The position numbers and the translations under genes were made by a program. A model generated the notes under the pieces. The model saw only the letters and a list, made by a program, of their open reading frames with translations, did no database searches and had not been told where the DNA came from. Source: Alteraquisediminimonas sediminicola (GTDB taxonomy: Bacteria; Pseudomonadota; Alphaproteobacteria; Sphingomonadales; Sphingomonadaceae). From it: 64,000 nucleotides of DNA. The stretch spans positions 868,001-932,000 of the forward strand of contig NZ_JAHXZS010000001.1 of assembly GCF_019740335.1 (NCBI RefSeq), written 5' to 3'. This document shows, in pieces, positions 46,690 to 55,772 of the stretch; the stretch's first letter is position 1, and each line of letters starts with the position of its first letter.

Positions 46690-47829
46690 ATGCGTCCTGC
46701 GTCCCCAAAATCGCCCAGCGAAAGGGCATTTTCCCATTATTTGAGAACCGGCCAACGCCTGCCGGAAGAGTGGTTCCTTGACGCGCAGGAGGTTGAGCTG
46801 AAGTTCAACCCCTATCACGATCCGCGCAATGGGCAGTTCACCTCCGCGCCCGGTGGCACACGAACTGGCCCACAGCCTGTGCCGGGACATAGCCAAAGTC
46901 ATGTGCCAGAAAAGGCAAAAACCTATCGTGTCCGCAAAGGTGATACGCTCTCCCAGATCGCGCAACAGCACAAAGTGCGGACAGCAGGTCTGGCCAAAAC
47001 GAACAACATCAAACAGCCGGACCATATTCAAGCGGGACAAACGCTGCGGATGCCACCACGCGCACCAACGCCCCCCGCCGAGGTAAAGCGCCCTCCCAAG
47101 GCGCAGGCCAATGCGCCGCAAACAAGCAATGCCCCAACGCACCCGCATGTCGCCGCGGATCGGACGGGGGGATCACATGTTGGCCATCCACTGGGCATGC
47201 TTTCAGCACGATTTGAATCGCAAGGCAATGTGGGAACCATCTCTTCCGGGAAGGGTGACCCCGGCGGCATCTCTTATGGAATATATCAGCTCGCAACCAA
47301 AACAGGGAGCGCCGCAGCGGCTGTCGCAAGCCCGGAATTTCGACCTTGGGCGCGTGATTTTGCCAATCTACAGCCGGGGACAGTGGCTTTTGGAAACCAA
47401 TGGAAGGCCGTTGCCGCCCGTGATCCATCTGCGTTCAGGCAAGCGCAGGATACCTATATACAGCGGACACATTATATGCCGGTCGTCAACCATGTAGCCC
47501 GCAGTACGGGATATAGTTTGGACCATGCGAGCGAGGCGGTGCGGAATGTCGCTTTCTCGGTATCCGTTCAGCATGTTGGCGCTGTGAAGATCCTGACGGA
47601 AGCTGTGCAACGAACCGATCAGCTTTTGCCCAGAACCGACCCCCATTTTGAGGCCTTGTTGATCGACAAGATTTATGATCGCCGCACGGAATATGTGGCG
47701 GCACTCAGAAATAACGCGATAGCAAAAGGTAAAAAGTGCGAGGCTCAAACCTTTAGCGATGTCATCACAATTCGCTACCCGCAGGAGCGGTCAGCGGCCC
47801 AAAAAATGTTACGCAATCAACGCCCGTAA
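46690..47829 (+). CDS. LysM-containing muramidase-like toxin candidate (VgrG3 C-terminal-like domain)
   Basis: A 379-residue protein without a Sec signal peptide. Residues 39-55 hold a FNPYHDPRNGQFTSAPG motif found at the start of alphaproteobacterial phage/toxin-type hydrolases. A LysM peptidoglycan-binding domain spans 79-122 (YRVRKGDTLSQIAQQHKV), then a Pro-rich linker, then from about 165 a lysozyme-like domain: LSARFESQGNVGTISSGKGD, PGGISYGIYQLATKTG and FANLQPGTVAFGNQWKAVA. This resembles the C-terminal chitosanase-like domain of the VgrG3 effector; E176 and D190 are catalytic candidates. The next gene encodes an LprI-type lysozyme inhibitor homologue, 32 bp away, making an effector-immunity pair likely. 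The export route is unknown. Confidence 0.72.
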   Translation: MRPASPKSPSERAFSHYLRTGQRLPEEWFLDAQEVELKFNPYHDPRNGQFTSAPGGTRTGPQPVPGHSQSHVPEKAKTYRVRKGDTLSQIAQQHKVRTAGLAKTNNIKQPDHIQAGQTLRMPPRAPTPPAEVKRPPKAQANAPQTSNAPTHPHVAADRTGGSHVGHPLGMLSARFESQGNVGTISSGKGDPGGISYGIYQLATKTGSAAAAVASPEFRPWARDFANLQPGTVAFGNQWKAVAARDPSAFRQAQDTYIQRTHYMPVVNHVARSTGYSLDHASEAVRNVAFSVSVQHVGAVKILTEAVQRTDQLLPRTDPHFEALLIDKIYDRRTEYVAALRNNAIAKGKKCEAQTFSDVITIRYPQERSAAQKMLRNQRP

Positions 47830-47861
47830 TCACGCATACCTCTGTGATAAGGATTGGCTTT

Positions 47862-48314
47862 ATGATGCAGCTATCTCGTTTTCCCCTTCTCGCCATCATG
47901 GCCTTAGCCATGTTCATGCCTGTTGCAATGCCCCAATCTGCACTGGCGCAAGACGGACAAGTCAGGCCAGCAATGACATATGAACAGTGCATGGCTTCAG
48001 GGGATGCGGGCATGGGGATGACGTCTGGAATGATGGAATGTAATAATATAGAGTTCATCCGACTGGATGATATATTGAACAAAACCTATCAATCCATTCG
48101 GAAAACCCTCAACCTCGCGCAAAAGCGGCAACTTCAGCTATTGGAGCGCCGTTGGATCGCCCGTCGAGATCAACAATGTTTAGCTGAAATGATCGAGATA
48201 GGCGGTACTCTTGGCCGACTTAGCGGGTCTGGATGCATGCTCGATGAAACTGAAAAGCGCATTCAATGGCTGAAATCCAATTATGTGGTGCGCCATCCAA
48301 TTGCGGGCAAATAA
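47862..48314 (+). CDS. LprI-like (DUF1311) periplasmic lysozyme inhibitor homologue, probable immunity protein
   Basis: A 150-residue exported protein with a signal peptide (about 1-30, cleavage after SALA) and an LprI/DUF1311 pattern: four conserved cysteines (AMTYEQCM, MMECNN, RDQQCLAE, SGCMLDET), D-x-x-LN-x-x-Y (DDILNKTYQ) and LERRWIARRDQQC. LprI-type proteins inhibit lysozymes in the periplasm. Placed between a muramidase gene and another exported protein, it is best read as self-protection against that muramidase. ATG at 47862 has an AAGG site; the next gene starts 1 bp after its stop. Confidence 0.75.
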   Translation: MMQLSRFPLLAIMALAMFMPVAMPQSALAQDGQVRPAMTYEQCMASGDAGMGMTSGMMECNNIEFIRLDDILNKTYQSIRKTLNLAQKRQLQLLERRWIARRDQQCLAEMIEIGGTLGRLSGSGCMLDETEKRIQWLKSNYVVRHPIAGK

Positions 48315-48315
48315 T

Positions 48316-48966
48316 ATGCGCCCCTCTTTGTCCCCGCTGATATTGGCGTATATCCTGACACTGTTATCGCCACTCCCGGCAGATGGGGCCACACCTTATT
48401 ATCACCCTCAACATGTGTATGTCCGAGACGATAATACCGAAGGCATCAAGGTTTCGGAAGATATCAATAGCGGCACCACAACACAGACTTATGATGCCCC
48501 CCTTCACAAGGCAGGGCTTGCGGTGAAGCTGCGCCTGACTGCGGATGAAGCTGAAGAAGAATGCGATTACCAGATTACCTATGAGGGCAGGCGATACAGG
48601 TTTATTCGCAGTTCTAATATGTGGTCAATGAGGCTCGACAAGGCGTTGCACCTCTTCATCTTTGATGATGGCATGGCACATGCGCTTGCCACCACATATC
48701 TTGATAAACGTTTCCGCTTCTCAATCATCTCCATGCAGCAGGGCACAGCCACCGAACAACAATGTGCCATCATCCCCGGCAAGAAGCTGGGATTGACAAT
48801 ATCTCAGGCGGGAAAGGCAACGCCTGATAGCTTGGGCCTTGTGGTACAACATATCGCGCAACGCGTTGGTAGCGGCACTCTGTCTGCAAAGGACTATAGT
48901 TGCACCAAGGCACGGGCAGTCCAATCAATAGCAACAAGCCGCTTTGATGGAAAACGGCGGCCATGA
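48316..48966 (+). CDS. exported protein of unknown function, third gene of the muramidase operon
   Basis: A 216-residue protein with a signal peptide (about 1-25, LILAYILTLLSPLPADGA). The mature part has three cysteines (EEECDYQ, EQQCAIIP, DYSCTKAR), a beta-rich look and no family I recognise. It begins 2 bp after the lysozyme-inhibitor homologue stop, so the two are co-translated in practice. It may be a second immunity factor, an adaptor or part of a wall-stress response. The start at 48316 was chosen because the signal peptide begins there. Confidence 0.7.
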   Translation: MRPSLSPLILAYILTLLSPLPADGATPYYHPQHVYVRDDNTEGIKVSEDINSGTTTQTYDAPLHKAGLAVKLRLTADEAEEECDYQITYEGRRYRFIRSSNMWSMRLDKALHLFIFDDGMAHALATTYLDKRFRFSIISMQQGTATEQQCAIIPGKKLGLTISQAGKATPDSLGLVVQHIAQRVGSGTLSAKDYSCTKARAVQSIATSRFDGKRRP

Positions 48967-49030
48967 CGCGGGCCAAAAGCGATGAACTCTTAACGCAGCA
49001 AATCTGCCGCAGGCGCATCGCGCAACCATT

Positions 49031-49489
49031 TTAGTCGAATTCTACATCCTTCGGCGAAAACATGGCATCAATCGAGCTTGCTTCACATGGAGCCCTGTTT
49101 TCGATTGCAGCCCACAACTTATCATCGAATCTATGGTGGCCGTCGATCCGGGCATATCCCAGTGTACGGATCAACTCGATCCTGTTGGTCCTATACCCCC
49201 CAAATTTTTTTTCGAGCTCGGCAAAAGCTACGGCTTTGAGATCATCGTCCCGCCACCGGTCATCGACATATTTCAGCACGTCATTGATAAAGTCCGATTT
49301 GACCGCATAGACCTCTTCAAACGGATCGGCTGCATAGGTTTCTCGCGCTATATCTTCATGGAACACCGGTGCGATCCGATGGTAATAGGCATAGGCAAGC
49401 GCATCGCTGAAATGATCAGGGTTTTGAATATATCCGACCAAGAAAGACTGCCGCTTTAATTCGTACAGCGCGATCAGTTGAGAATACAT
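49031..49489 (-). CDS. hypothetical protein of the accessory island
   Basis: A 152-residue acidic soluble protein (MYSQLIALYELKRQSF to DAMFSPKDVEFD), helix-rich, with no signal peptide or recognised domain. A strong ribosome site (AAGGTAGGTGG) precedes the ATG, and the upstream AT-rich region has TTTATAGT as a candidate -10. It converges on the muramidase operon from the opposite strand and is the last gene before tRNA-Lys. Confidence 0.65.
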   Translation of the reverse strand: MYSQLIALYELKRQSFLVGYIQNPDHFSDALAYAYYHRIAPVFHEDIARETYAADPFEEVYAVKSDFINDVLKYVDDRWRDDDLKAVAFAELEKKFGGYRTNRIELIRTLGYARIDGHHRFDDKLWAAIENRAPCEASSIDAMFSPKDVEFD

Positions 49490-49664
49490 AAGCCACCTAC
49501 CTTTTTTACTATAAAATAGATAATAGGAGGTGGAATATTTAATACAAGATTGTTTTCACAAGAAAATTTTAAAATTCTGCCGCCCAACACGTTGACATGC
49601 ATTCAGGCGTGTACACAGCTATCCATCACACTTTGATGGATCTTTTCGATTTATCAGGAAAAAA

Positions 49665-49740
<76 letters not shown>

Positions 49741-49865
49741 GACCGACCGATTGAAGCGGCTTGGTTGCCCGCTCCGTCTTGTCTGGCGCGGCCACTAACA
49801 TGGGTAATAAGGGTGTGCAATCCTCAAATGACATTTTGAAGAATTTTCTACCGATCCACCGATAT

Positions 49866-50999
49866 TCAATGCGCGGTAGCCATCACCGCCTGCCATTCCT
49901 GTCGCACCTCTTCATCCGGCTCCGTCTGCAATCCTGCTGCTGCCAAAGCCGCGATTCCGTCCGGATCAAGCCGCCCCAATGCCCAGATTGCCGCGCCGCG
50001 TACCAATGGCGAGGAATCGTCGAGCAACGCCCTCACCCGGTCCTTGATCGCGTCATCGCCATTATTGCCCGCCGCGATCAGCGCATTGCGGACCATCCGG
50101 TCGCGCCCGATCCGTTTGATCGGCGAGCCTGCGAAAATCGTCCGAAAGCCGGGATCGTCCAACGCGATCAAATCCGCGATGGTGATGGCGGCCAGCTCGG
50201 CCCGTGCGGCAAAGGCCTTGTTCGCCTGCGCCGCATCGGCAAATTTATTCCACGGGCAGGCCGCAAGGCAATCATCGCAACCATAGACATGATTGCCCAT
50301 CTGCGCGCGAAACTCGACCGGAATCGGCCCTTTATGCTCAATCGTCAGATAAGAAATGCAGCGCCGCGCATCCAGCCGATAGGGCGCGATAAACGCATCG
50401 GTCGGGCATGCCCGCTGGCACGCATCGCACGACCCGCAACGGTCGCGTTCCGGCGCATCCGGCACCAGATCGAGCGTCGTATAAATCGCCCCCAGCAGCA
50501 ACCAGCTACCATGTGTGCGGCTGACAAGGTTGCTGTGCTTGCCCTGCCAGCCAAGGCCAGCCGCCGCTGCCAACGGTTTTTCCATCACCGGGGCGGTATC
50601 GACAAACACCTTCACATTGCCGCCGCCCGCCGCCGTGATCAGCCACCCGGCGAGATGCTTCAACTGCTTCTTGATAACATCATGATAATCAGCGCCTTGG
50701 GCATAGACGCTGATCCGCGCCGCATCGGGCGCATCGGCATGCTGCATCGGATCGTTGGGCGGGGCATAGCTCATCCCCAGCATGATCACGGACTGCGCCT
50801 CTGGCCACAGCCCCTGTGGCGATGCACGCTGTTCCGCCCGCGCCTCCATCCAGCCCATGCTGCCATGCGCGCCCAGTGCCAGCCATTGCTGCAAACGATC
50901 CCCCGCCTGTGGAATGGCATCGGCAGGACAAATGCCGCACGCGACAAAGCCGAGGCGATGCGCCTCATCCTTCAGGCGCGATTCAAGGCTCGTCACCAT
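49866..50999 (-). CDS. queG: epoxyqueuosine reductase QueG
   Basis: A 377-residue enzyme. An N-terminal cobalamin-binding region is followed by two 4Fe-4S motifs: CGSCDACQRACPTDAF, and CDDCLAACPWNKFA with its partner cysteine. CISYLTIEHKGPIP is the QueG signature. HEAT-like repeats end the protein. It reduces epoxyqueuosine to queuosine in tRNA. It is downstream of nothing in the same operon; the tRNA gene follows it on the same strand. Confidence 0.95.
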   Translation of the reverse strand: MVTSLESRLKDEAHRLGFVACGICPADAIPQAGDRLQQWLALGAHGSMGWMEARAEQRASPQGLWPEAQSVIMLGMSYAPPNDPMQHADAPDAARISVYAQGADYHDVIKKQLKHLAGWLITAAGGGNVKVFVDTAPVMEKPLAAAAGLGWQGKHSNLVSRTHGSWLLLGAIYTTLDLVPDAPERDRCGSCDACQRACPTDAFIAPYRLDARRCISYLTIEHKGPIPVEFRAQMGNHVYGCDDCLAACPWNKFADAAQANKAFAARAELAAITIADLIALDDPGFRTIFAGSPIKRIGRDRMVRNALIAAGNNGDDAIKDRVRALLDDSSPLVRGAAIWALGRLDPDGIAALAAAGLQTEPDEEVRQEWQAVMATAH

Positions 51000-51078
51000 A
51001 TCAGGCCAAGGTCGATAAAGAGAATGTGAGGCGCGAAAGCCGAAAGGCCATTAGGCGTCTTGATCGGCAATAAGAGGA

Positions 51079-51825
51079 TCAGAAACGGAAGGCCGTGCCG
51101 ACATAGACAGCCTGGCTGTCGCGACGGTTGTCGACCAACGCATCCTGACGGTCACGCTGCACCTTATAGCGCACGCCACCGGTCACATCGATGTTGGTGG
51201 CGATCCGGTATGACCCGCCGAAATCAACCGCGACACTTTCGTCGCGACCAAGGGTACGGCCAATCGCATTGCCGCGATCAGCCGACAATTGCACCTTTGT
51301 CGACCAGCGGCGGCCCGCAAAGCTCAGGCCCAAATCAGCCGCGCTGCGTTCGCCAAACAATGGCCCGGTATCGACCCGCGCCATATCACCGGAAACGACA
51401 AACCGGCTCCAGCCAATGGCCGCGCCCAGATCATAAGCCGTCGCCACCGCGCCGGTGTTATTCACGCTCTGTGCCATGGCAACGGCGGTTGGCCGCGAAC
51501 CGGTATGGACCGCCGCAGGGCCAGTGGTGCGCGCACGCACGGCCACCGTGACCGCACGACGCGCGCCCGGCGCCACCGATGGGGTGAAACGGAAACTGTT
51601 GTTCGCGCCCCCACGAGCCAACAACGCCGCCATGCGCGGGTTGGAAGCCGGGGTGAAGGAACCAAGATTGCCGGGCGCATTGAGCGAAACCGCGCGCGGT
51701 TTCGACAATCGCCCCTGATCGGCACTGATCGTGGCGGCCGATGTCGGCGAGACAGGCGACATGATCGACAGCAGCGCAAGCGCTCCAGCCCCCATCATCC
51801 CCAATGTCTTGCGACTCACAACCAT
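51079..51825 (-). CDS. exported porin-like beta-barrel protein
   Basis: A 248-residue protein with a signal peptide (about 1-30, ALALLSIMSPVSPTSAA). The second half has alternating strands typical of outer membrane barrels (WSRFVVSGDMARVD, DLGLSFAGRRWSTKVQLSADRG, VAVDFGGSYRIATNIDVTGGVRYKV) and ends in phenylalanine (YVGTAFRF), the usual barrel-insertion signal. The N-terminal half is low-complexity. Function unknown. The start at 51825 has an AGGAGG site; a longer upstream frame is not credible. The 277-bp gap on its upstream side holds a candidate promoter for the next gene. Confidence 0.75.
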   Translation of the reverse strand: MVVSRKTLGMMGAGALALLSIMSPVSPTSAATISADQGRLSKPRAVSLNAPGNLGSFTPASNPRMAALLARGGANNSFRFTPSVAPGARRAVTVAVRARTTGPAAVHTGSRPTAVAMAQSVNNTGAVATAYDLGAAIGWSRFVVSGDMARVDTGPLFGERSAADLGLSFAGRRWSTKVQLSADRGNAIGRTLGRDESVAVDFGGSYRIATNIDVTGGVRYKVQRDRQDALVDNRRDSQAVYVGTAFRF

Positions 51826-52029
51826 GATCTTTTCGACTCCTCCTCGAACAAATCCGATATAAGGCAAGCGCGTAAAGATTAAACAGGTGGAATCACTTAA
51901 CTGCGGCCTAACACACGGATTCTTTCCACCTGTTGCCAAAGCCACACACTTCCACCATGCCCGGCACCCTGCTCGGCACTTTGGCCAGCCCCCTCCACAG
52001 GATAAAACCGCATTGCGGCCCCTATAGCC

Positions 52030-52057
52030 TTGCGACAAGGTGGCGACATTCTATAAG
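52030..52057 (+). promoter_or_regulatory. candidate sigma-70-type promoter for the DUF3576 gene
   Basis: TTGCGA (52030-52035) and TATAAG (52052-52057) are 16 bp apart, 45 bp upstream of the ATG. The remainder of the 51826-52102 gap shows nothing else. Confidence 0.4.
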
Positions 52058-52102
52058 GCTGTTTCGAACTATTGTCCCGACTGATACCTTGAGGATGTCC
52101 CG

Positions 52103-52534
52103 ATGCTCCGTCCCGTTGCTCTGCCCTTGTTGCTGGTTGCCGCTGTTGCCCTGTCCGGATGCGGCAAGAAAGAGCGGCCAGTGGCCGATCTCGCGGCGTC
52201 GAAGGTGACGTCGATCGGCGTCAATGCCTATCTCTGGCGCGGTGCGCTCGATACGTTCGGCTTCATGCCGATCACCTCTGCCGACAGCAATGGCGGCGTG
52301 ATCGTGACCGATTGGTATGCCAGCCCCGCCAATCCGAATGAACGGATGAAGGTCACCGTCGTGATCCTCGATCAGGATTTGCGCGCCGATGCGCTGCGCG
52401 TTTCCGCCGCACGTCAGGTGATGAACGCAGGCCAGTGGATCGATACCCCGGTACAGGCGGCGACCGTGCAGCGGCTTGAAGAAATCGTGCTGGGCCGTGC
52501 CCGCGATCTGCGGCAATTGGCCAACGCCCAATAA
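52103..52534 (+). CDS. DUF3576 lipoprotein
   Basis: A 143-residue lipoprotein with lipobox VALSGCGKK at residues about 16-24. The mature part, INAYLWRGALDTFGFMPI-like (VNAYLWRGALDTFGFMPITS) and GGVIVTDWY, matches DUF3576, a family restricted largely to alphaproteobacteria and habitually just upstream of leuS-lptE-holA. An envelope role is inferred from that context and the lipid anchor. Confidence 0.85.
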   Translation: MLRPVALPLLLVAAVALSGCGKKERPVADLAASKVTSIGVNAYLWRGALDTFGFMPITSADSNGGVIVTDWYASPANPNERMKVTVVILDQDLRADALRVSAARQVMNAGQWIDTPVQAATVQRLEEIVLGRARDLRQLANAQ

Positions 52535-52611
52535 AACTGTCGCGTTATTGGTAATCGGTGCAGCCGAAACCATATACATAGAACAGGCAAAAACAGGTTC
52601 GGAATTTTCGG

Positions 52612-55149
52612 ATGACCAACACGCGCTTCAACCCCAAATCGGCGGATGCGCGCTGGCAACAGACATGGGACGAGCGCCAGACGTTCCGTGCCAATGATGC
52701 CAGTGACAAGCCCAAGGCCTTTGTGCTGGAGATGTTCCCTTATCCATCGGGACGCATCCATATGGGCCATGTCCGCAATTATACGATGGGCGACGTACTC
52801 GCCCGCTATAAGCGGATGACCGGGCATGAAGTGCTGCACCCGATGGGTTGGGACGCCTTCGGCATGCCCGCCGAAAATGCGGCGATGGAGAAAAAAGTCC
52901 ATCCCGGCAACTGGACCCGCGAAAACATCGCCTCAATGCGCGCGCAGTTGAAGCGCCTGGGCTTCGCGCTTGATTGGAGCCGCGAACTCGCGACCTGCGA
53001 ACCCGAATATTACGGCCATGAACAGTCCCTGTTCCTTGATCTTTATGCGGCTGGCCTCGTCTATCGCAAGGAATCGGCGGTCAATTGGGACCCGATCGAC
53101 ATGACCGTGCTCGCCAATGAGCAGGTGATCGACGGGCGTGGCTGGCGTTCCGGCGCGCTGGTCGAAAAGAAGAAATTGAGCCAGTGGTTTCTCAAGATCA
53201 CCGACTTTGCCGATGAACTGCTGGAAGGTCTCGACACGCTCGATCAATGGCCGGAAAAGGTCCGGCTGATGCAGGAAAACTGGATCGGCAAGTCGAAGGG
53301 CATGCAATTCCGGTTCAACTTCGTCGGCAACACCGATGGGTTCGAGGTGTTCACCACCCGCCCCGACACCCTGTTCGGCGCGAGCTTTGCGGCGATTTCG
53401 CCGGAACATCCGATTGCGAAGAAGCTGGCCGAAAATGCACCGGATCTCGCCGCGTTCATCCTTGAATGCCAGCAATCCGGCACCGCCGCCGCCGATATCG
53501 AAACGGCGGAAAAGAAGGGCTTCAACACCGGCCTGTCGGTGCAGCACCCGCTTGATCCGGATTGGCATTTGCCGGTCTATGTCGCGAATTTCGTGTTGAT
53601 GGATTATGGCACCGGCGCGGTCTTCGGCTGCCCGGCGCATGATCAGCGCGACCTTGATTTCGCGCGCAAATATGAACTGCGCGTCACCCGCGTGGTGGCG
53701 GAAGGCGATGACACCGACCCGCATTTCGCGGGCGACACGGCCTATACCGGCCCCGGCCAGATCGTGAACTCCCATTTCCTCAACGGCATGAGCGTCGAAG
53801 ATGCCAAGGCCGCCGTGATCGGCAGGGCTGAGTCCGAAGGCTGGGGTAAGGGCACAACCGTGTGGCGGCTGCGCGACTGGGGCGTCTCGCGCCAGCGTTA
53901 TTGGGGTACGCCCATCCCGTTCATCCATTGCGATGATTGCGGCGTGGTGCCGGTGCCGAAGGACCAGCTCCCCGTCACGCTGCCGGAAGATGTCAGCTTC
54001 GACGTGCCGGGCAATCCGCTTGATCGTCACCCGACATGGAAGAACGTCCCCTGCCCGTCCTGTGGCAAGGCGGCGCGGCGCGAAACCGACACGCTCGATA
54101 CGTTTGTCGATTCAAGCTGGTATTTCATCCGCTTTGCCAGCCAGCCCAATGATCAGCCGTTCGACCGCGCGATTGCGGAACAATGGCTGCCGGTCGGCCA
54201 ATATATCGGCGGGGTCGAACATGCGATCTTGCATCTGCTTTATGCCCGTTTCCTGACGCGCGCGCTCCATCGCATCGGCAAGATCAACGTGACCGAGCCG
54301 TTCAAGGGCCTGTTCACGCAGGGCATGGTGACGCACGAAACCTATTCGATCACCGATCCCGATACTGGCCAGCCGCTCTATTTCAGCCCTGCCGAGGTGC
54401 ATCGCATCGATAGCGGCGCAATGGTCGTGACCGGCAGCGGCGGAACCGAAGTGGACGTGGGCCGCGTGATCAAAATGTCCAAGTCCAAGAAGAACGTCGT
54501 CGATCCCGATGAGATCATCGATCAATATGGCGCGGACGCAGTGCGCTGGTTCATGCTGTCCGATAGCCCGCCCGAACGCGATTTGCCGTGGACAGAAGCA
54601 GGCATCGAAGGCTGCTGGCGCTTCATCAACCGCTTGTGGCGGATCGTCGACGGGCGCGATGACAATGCGCAGGGCGAGGACAAGGCGCTTGATCGCAAAT
54701 TGCACCAGACCATCGCAGGCATTGCCAGCGATGTCGAAGGACTGGGCTTCAACAAGGCCGTGGCCAAGCTGCACGATCTGGCGAACAGCATCGAAAAAGC
54801 GGGCAATACCGCCAGCAAGACCATCGCCATCAAGACGCTGGTGCGCCTGATTGCCCCGATGGCCCCGCATCTCGCGGAAGAAGCATGGGCCGCGATCAAC
54901 GGCACCGGCCTTGTCGCCGATGCCGCATGGCCGACCGTCAACCCGGCCCTGCTGGTCGAGGATGAGGTCAATATCGCCGTGCAGGTCAATGGCAAGCTGC
55001 GCGATACGCTGACCCTCGCCAAGGGGCTGGACAAGGCCGCATTGGAGGCCGCCGCGCTTGCGTCGGAAAAAATCATCCGCACGCTGGATGGAGCCACCCC
55101 GAAAAAAGTGATTGTCGTGCCGGACCGGCTGGTCAATATCGTCGCATGA
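52612..55149 (+). CDS. leuS: leucyl-tRNA synthetase
   Basis: An 845-residue class Ia synthetase, full length. HIGH is present as [21 protein letters not shown] as [12 protein letters not shown], the CP1 editing domain spans about 220-410 with TTRPDTLFG and [15 protein letters not shown], and the C-terminal anticodon-binding domain ends at [12 protein letters not shown] Cys pair in the insertion before KMSKS (CDDC... and PCPSCGK) could bind zinc. It overlaps lptE by ATGA. Confidence 0.97.
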   Translation: MTNTRFNPKSADARWQQTWDERQTFRANDASDKPKAFVLEMFPYPSGRIHMGHVRNYTMGDVLARYKRMTGHEVLHPMGWDAFGMPAENAAMEKKVHPGNWTRENIASMRAQLKRLGFALDWSRELATCEPEYYGHEQSLFLDLYAAGLVYRKESAVNWDPIDMTVLANEQVIDGRGWRSGALVEKKKLSQWFLKITDFADELLEGLDTLDQWPEKVRLMQENWIGKSKGMQFRFNFVGNTDGFEVFTTRPDTLFGASFAAISPEHPIAKKLAENAPDLAAFILECQQSGTAAADIETAEKKGFNTGLSVQHPLDPDWHLPVYVANFVLMDYGTGAVFGCPAHDQRDLDFARKYELRVTRVVAEGDDTDPHFAGDTAYTGPGQIVNSHFLNGMSVEDAKAAVIGRAESEGWGKGTTVWRLRDWGVSRQRYWGTPIPFIHCDDCGVVPVPKDQLPVTLPEDVSFDVPGNPLDRHPTWKNVPCPSCGKAARRETDTLDTFVDSSWYFIRFASQPNDQPFDRAIAEQWLPVGQYIGGVEHAILHLLYARFLTRALHRIGKINVTEPFKGLFTQGMVTHETYSITDPDTGQPLYFSPAEVHRIDSGAMVVTGSGGTEVDVGRVIKMSKSKKNVVDPDEIIDQYGADAVRWFMLSDSPPERDLPWTEAGIEGCWRFINRLWRIVDGRDDNAQGEDKALDRKLHQTIAGIASDVEGLGFNKAVAKLHDLANSIEKAGNTASKTIAIKTLVRLIAPMAPHLAEEAWAAINGTGLVADAAWPTVNPALLVEDEVNIAVQVNGKLRDTLTLAKGLDKAALEAAALASEKIIRTLDGATPKKVIVVPDRLVNIVA

Positions 55150-55772
55150 TCCGTCGCCTTTTGCCTTTATTCGCCTGTGCGATCCTTCTGCCCGGCTGCG
55201 GCCTGCGCCCCGTCTATAGCGGCGGGTCGAACAGCACCGTCGCCAATGTGCTGAACTCGGTGGAAGTCGGGCCAATCGATGGCAAGGCGGGCTGGATCAT
55301 GACCCAGCAACTGAAACAGCGCCTCGCCCCGGTCCCGAAGGGTAGCGGCACCTATCGCCTCAATATCGATCTGAATGATCAGTTGACCAGCTTCGGCATC
55401 AGCCTCGACAACTCCGTCTCGCGCGAACGCCGCACGCTCCGGGCGCATTACACGCTGGTGGATAATGCGACCGGCAAGATGGTGTTGCAGGCCACCGCCA
55501 GTTCGGAAGCCGGGATCGATCTGACCCAATCCGATTTCGCCACCATCGCCGCCGAAGAAATGGCGCTCGACCGGCTGAGCATCGATCTTGTCGATCAGAT
55601 CACCACCCGGCTGGCCCTGTTCGCAAAAAACCCCTCCGCCGAACAAGATCTGTCGCCAGCGCAAAACCTGTCGCCAGAGCAACGCCGGGCAGCAGAGCAA
55701 CGCCTGTTAGCAGAGCAAAGCCAGGCGGACGCCATCTGCCAGCCCGGCGAACAATGCCAGCCCGCTAAATAA
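55146..55772 (+). CDS. lptE: LPS-assembly lipoprotein LptE
   Basis: A 208-residue lipoprotein: lipobox [15 protein letters not shown], then a LptE fold (about 30-160) with [19 protein letters not shown]. LptE plugs the LptD barrel (encoded at 10.7 kb). The last about 50 residues form an unusual Gln/Glu/Ala/Leu tail with repeated (L)SP(A/E)Q and AEQRLLAEQ units, absent from typical LptE. It begins inside leuS (ATGA) and its stop shares a base with the holA start (TAATG). Confidence 0.9.
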   Translation: MIRRLLPLFACAILLPGCGLRPVYSGGSNSTVANVLNSVEVGPIDGKAGWIMTQQLKQRLAPVPKGSGTYRLNIDLNDQLTSFGISLDNSVSRERRTLRAHYTLVDNATGKMVLQATASSEAGIDLTQSDFATIAAEEMALDRLSIDLVDQITTRLALFAKNPSAEQDLSPAQNLSPEQRRAAEQRLLAEQSQADAICQPGEQCQPAK

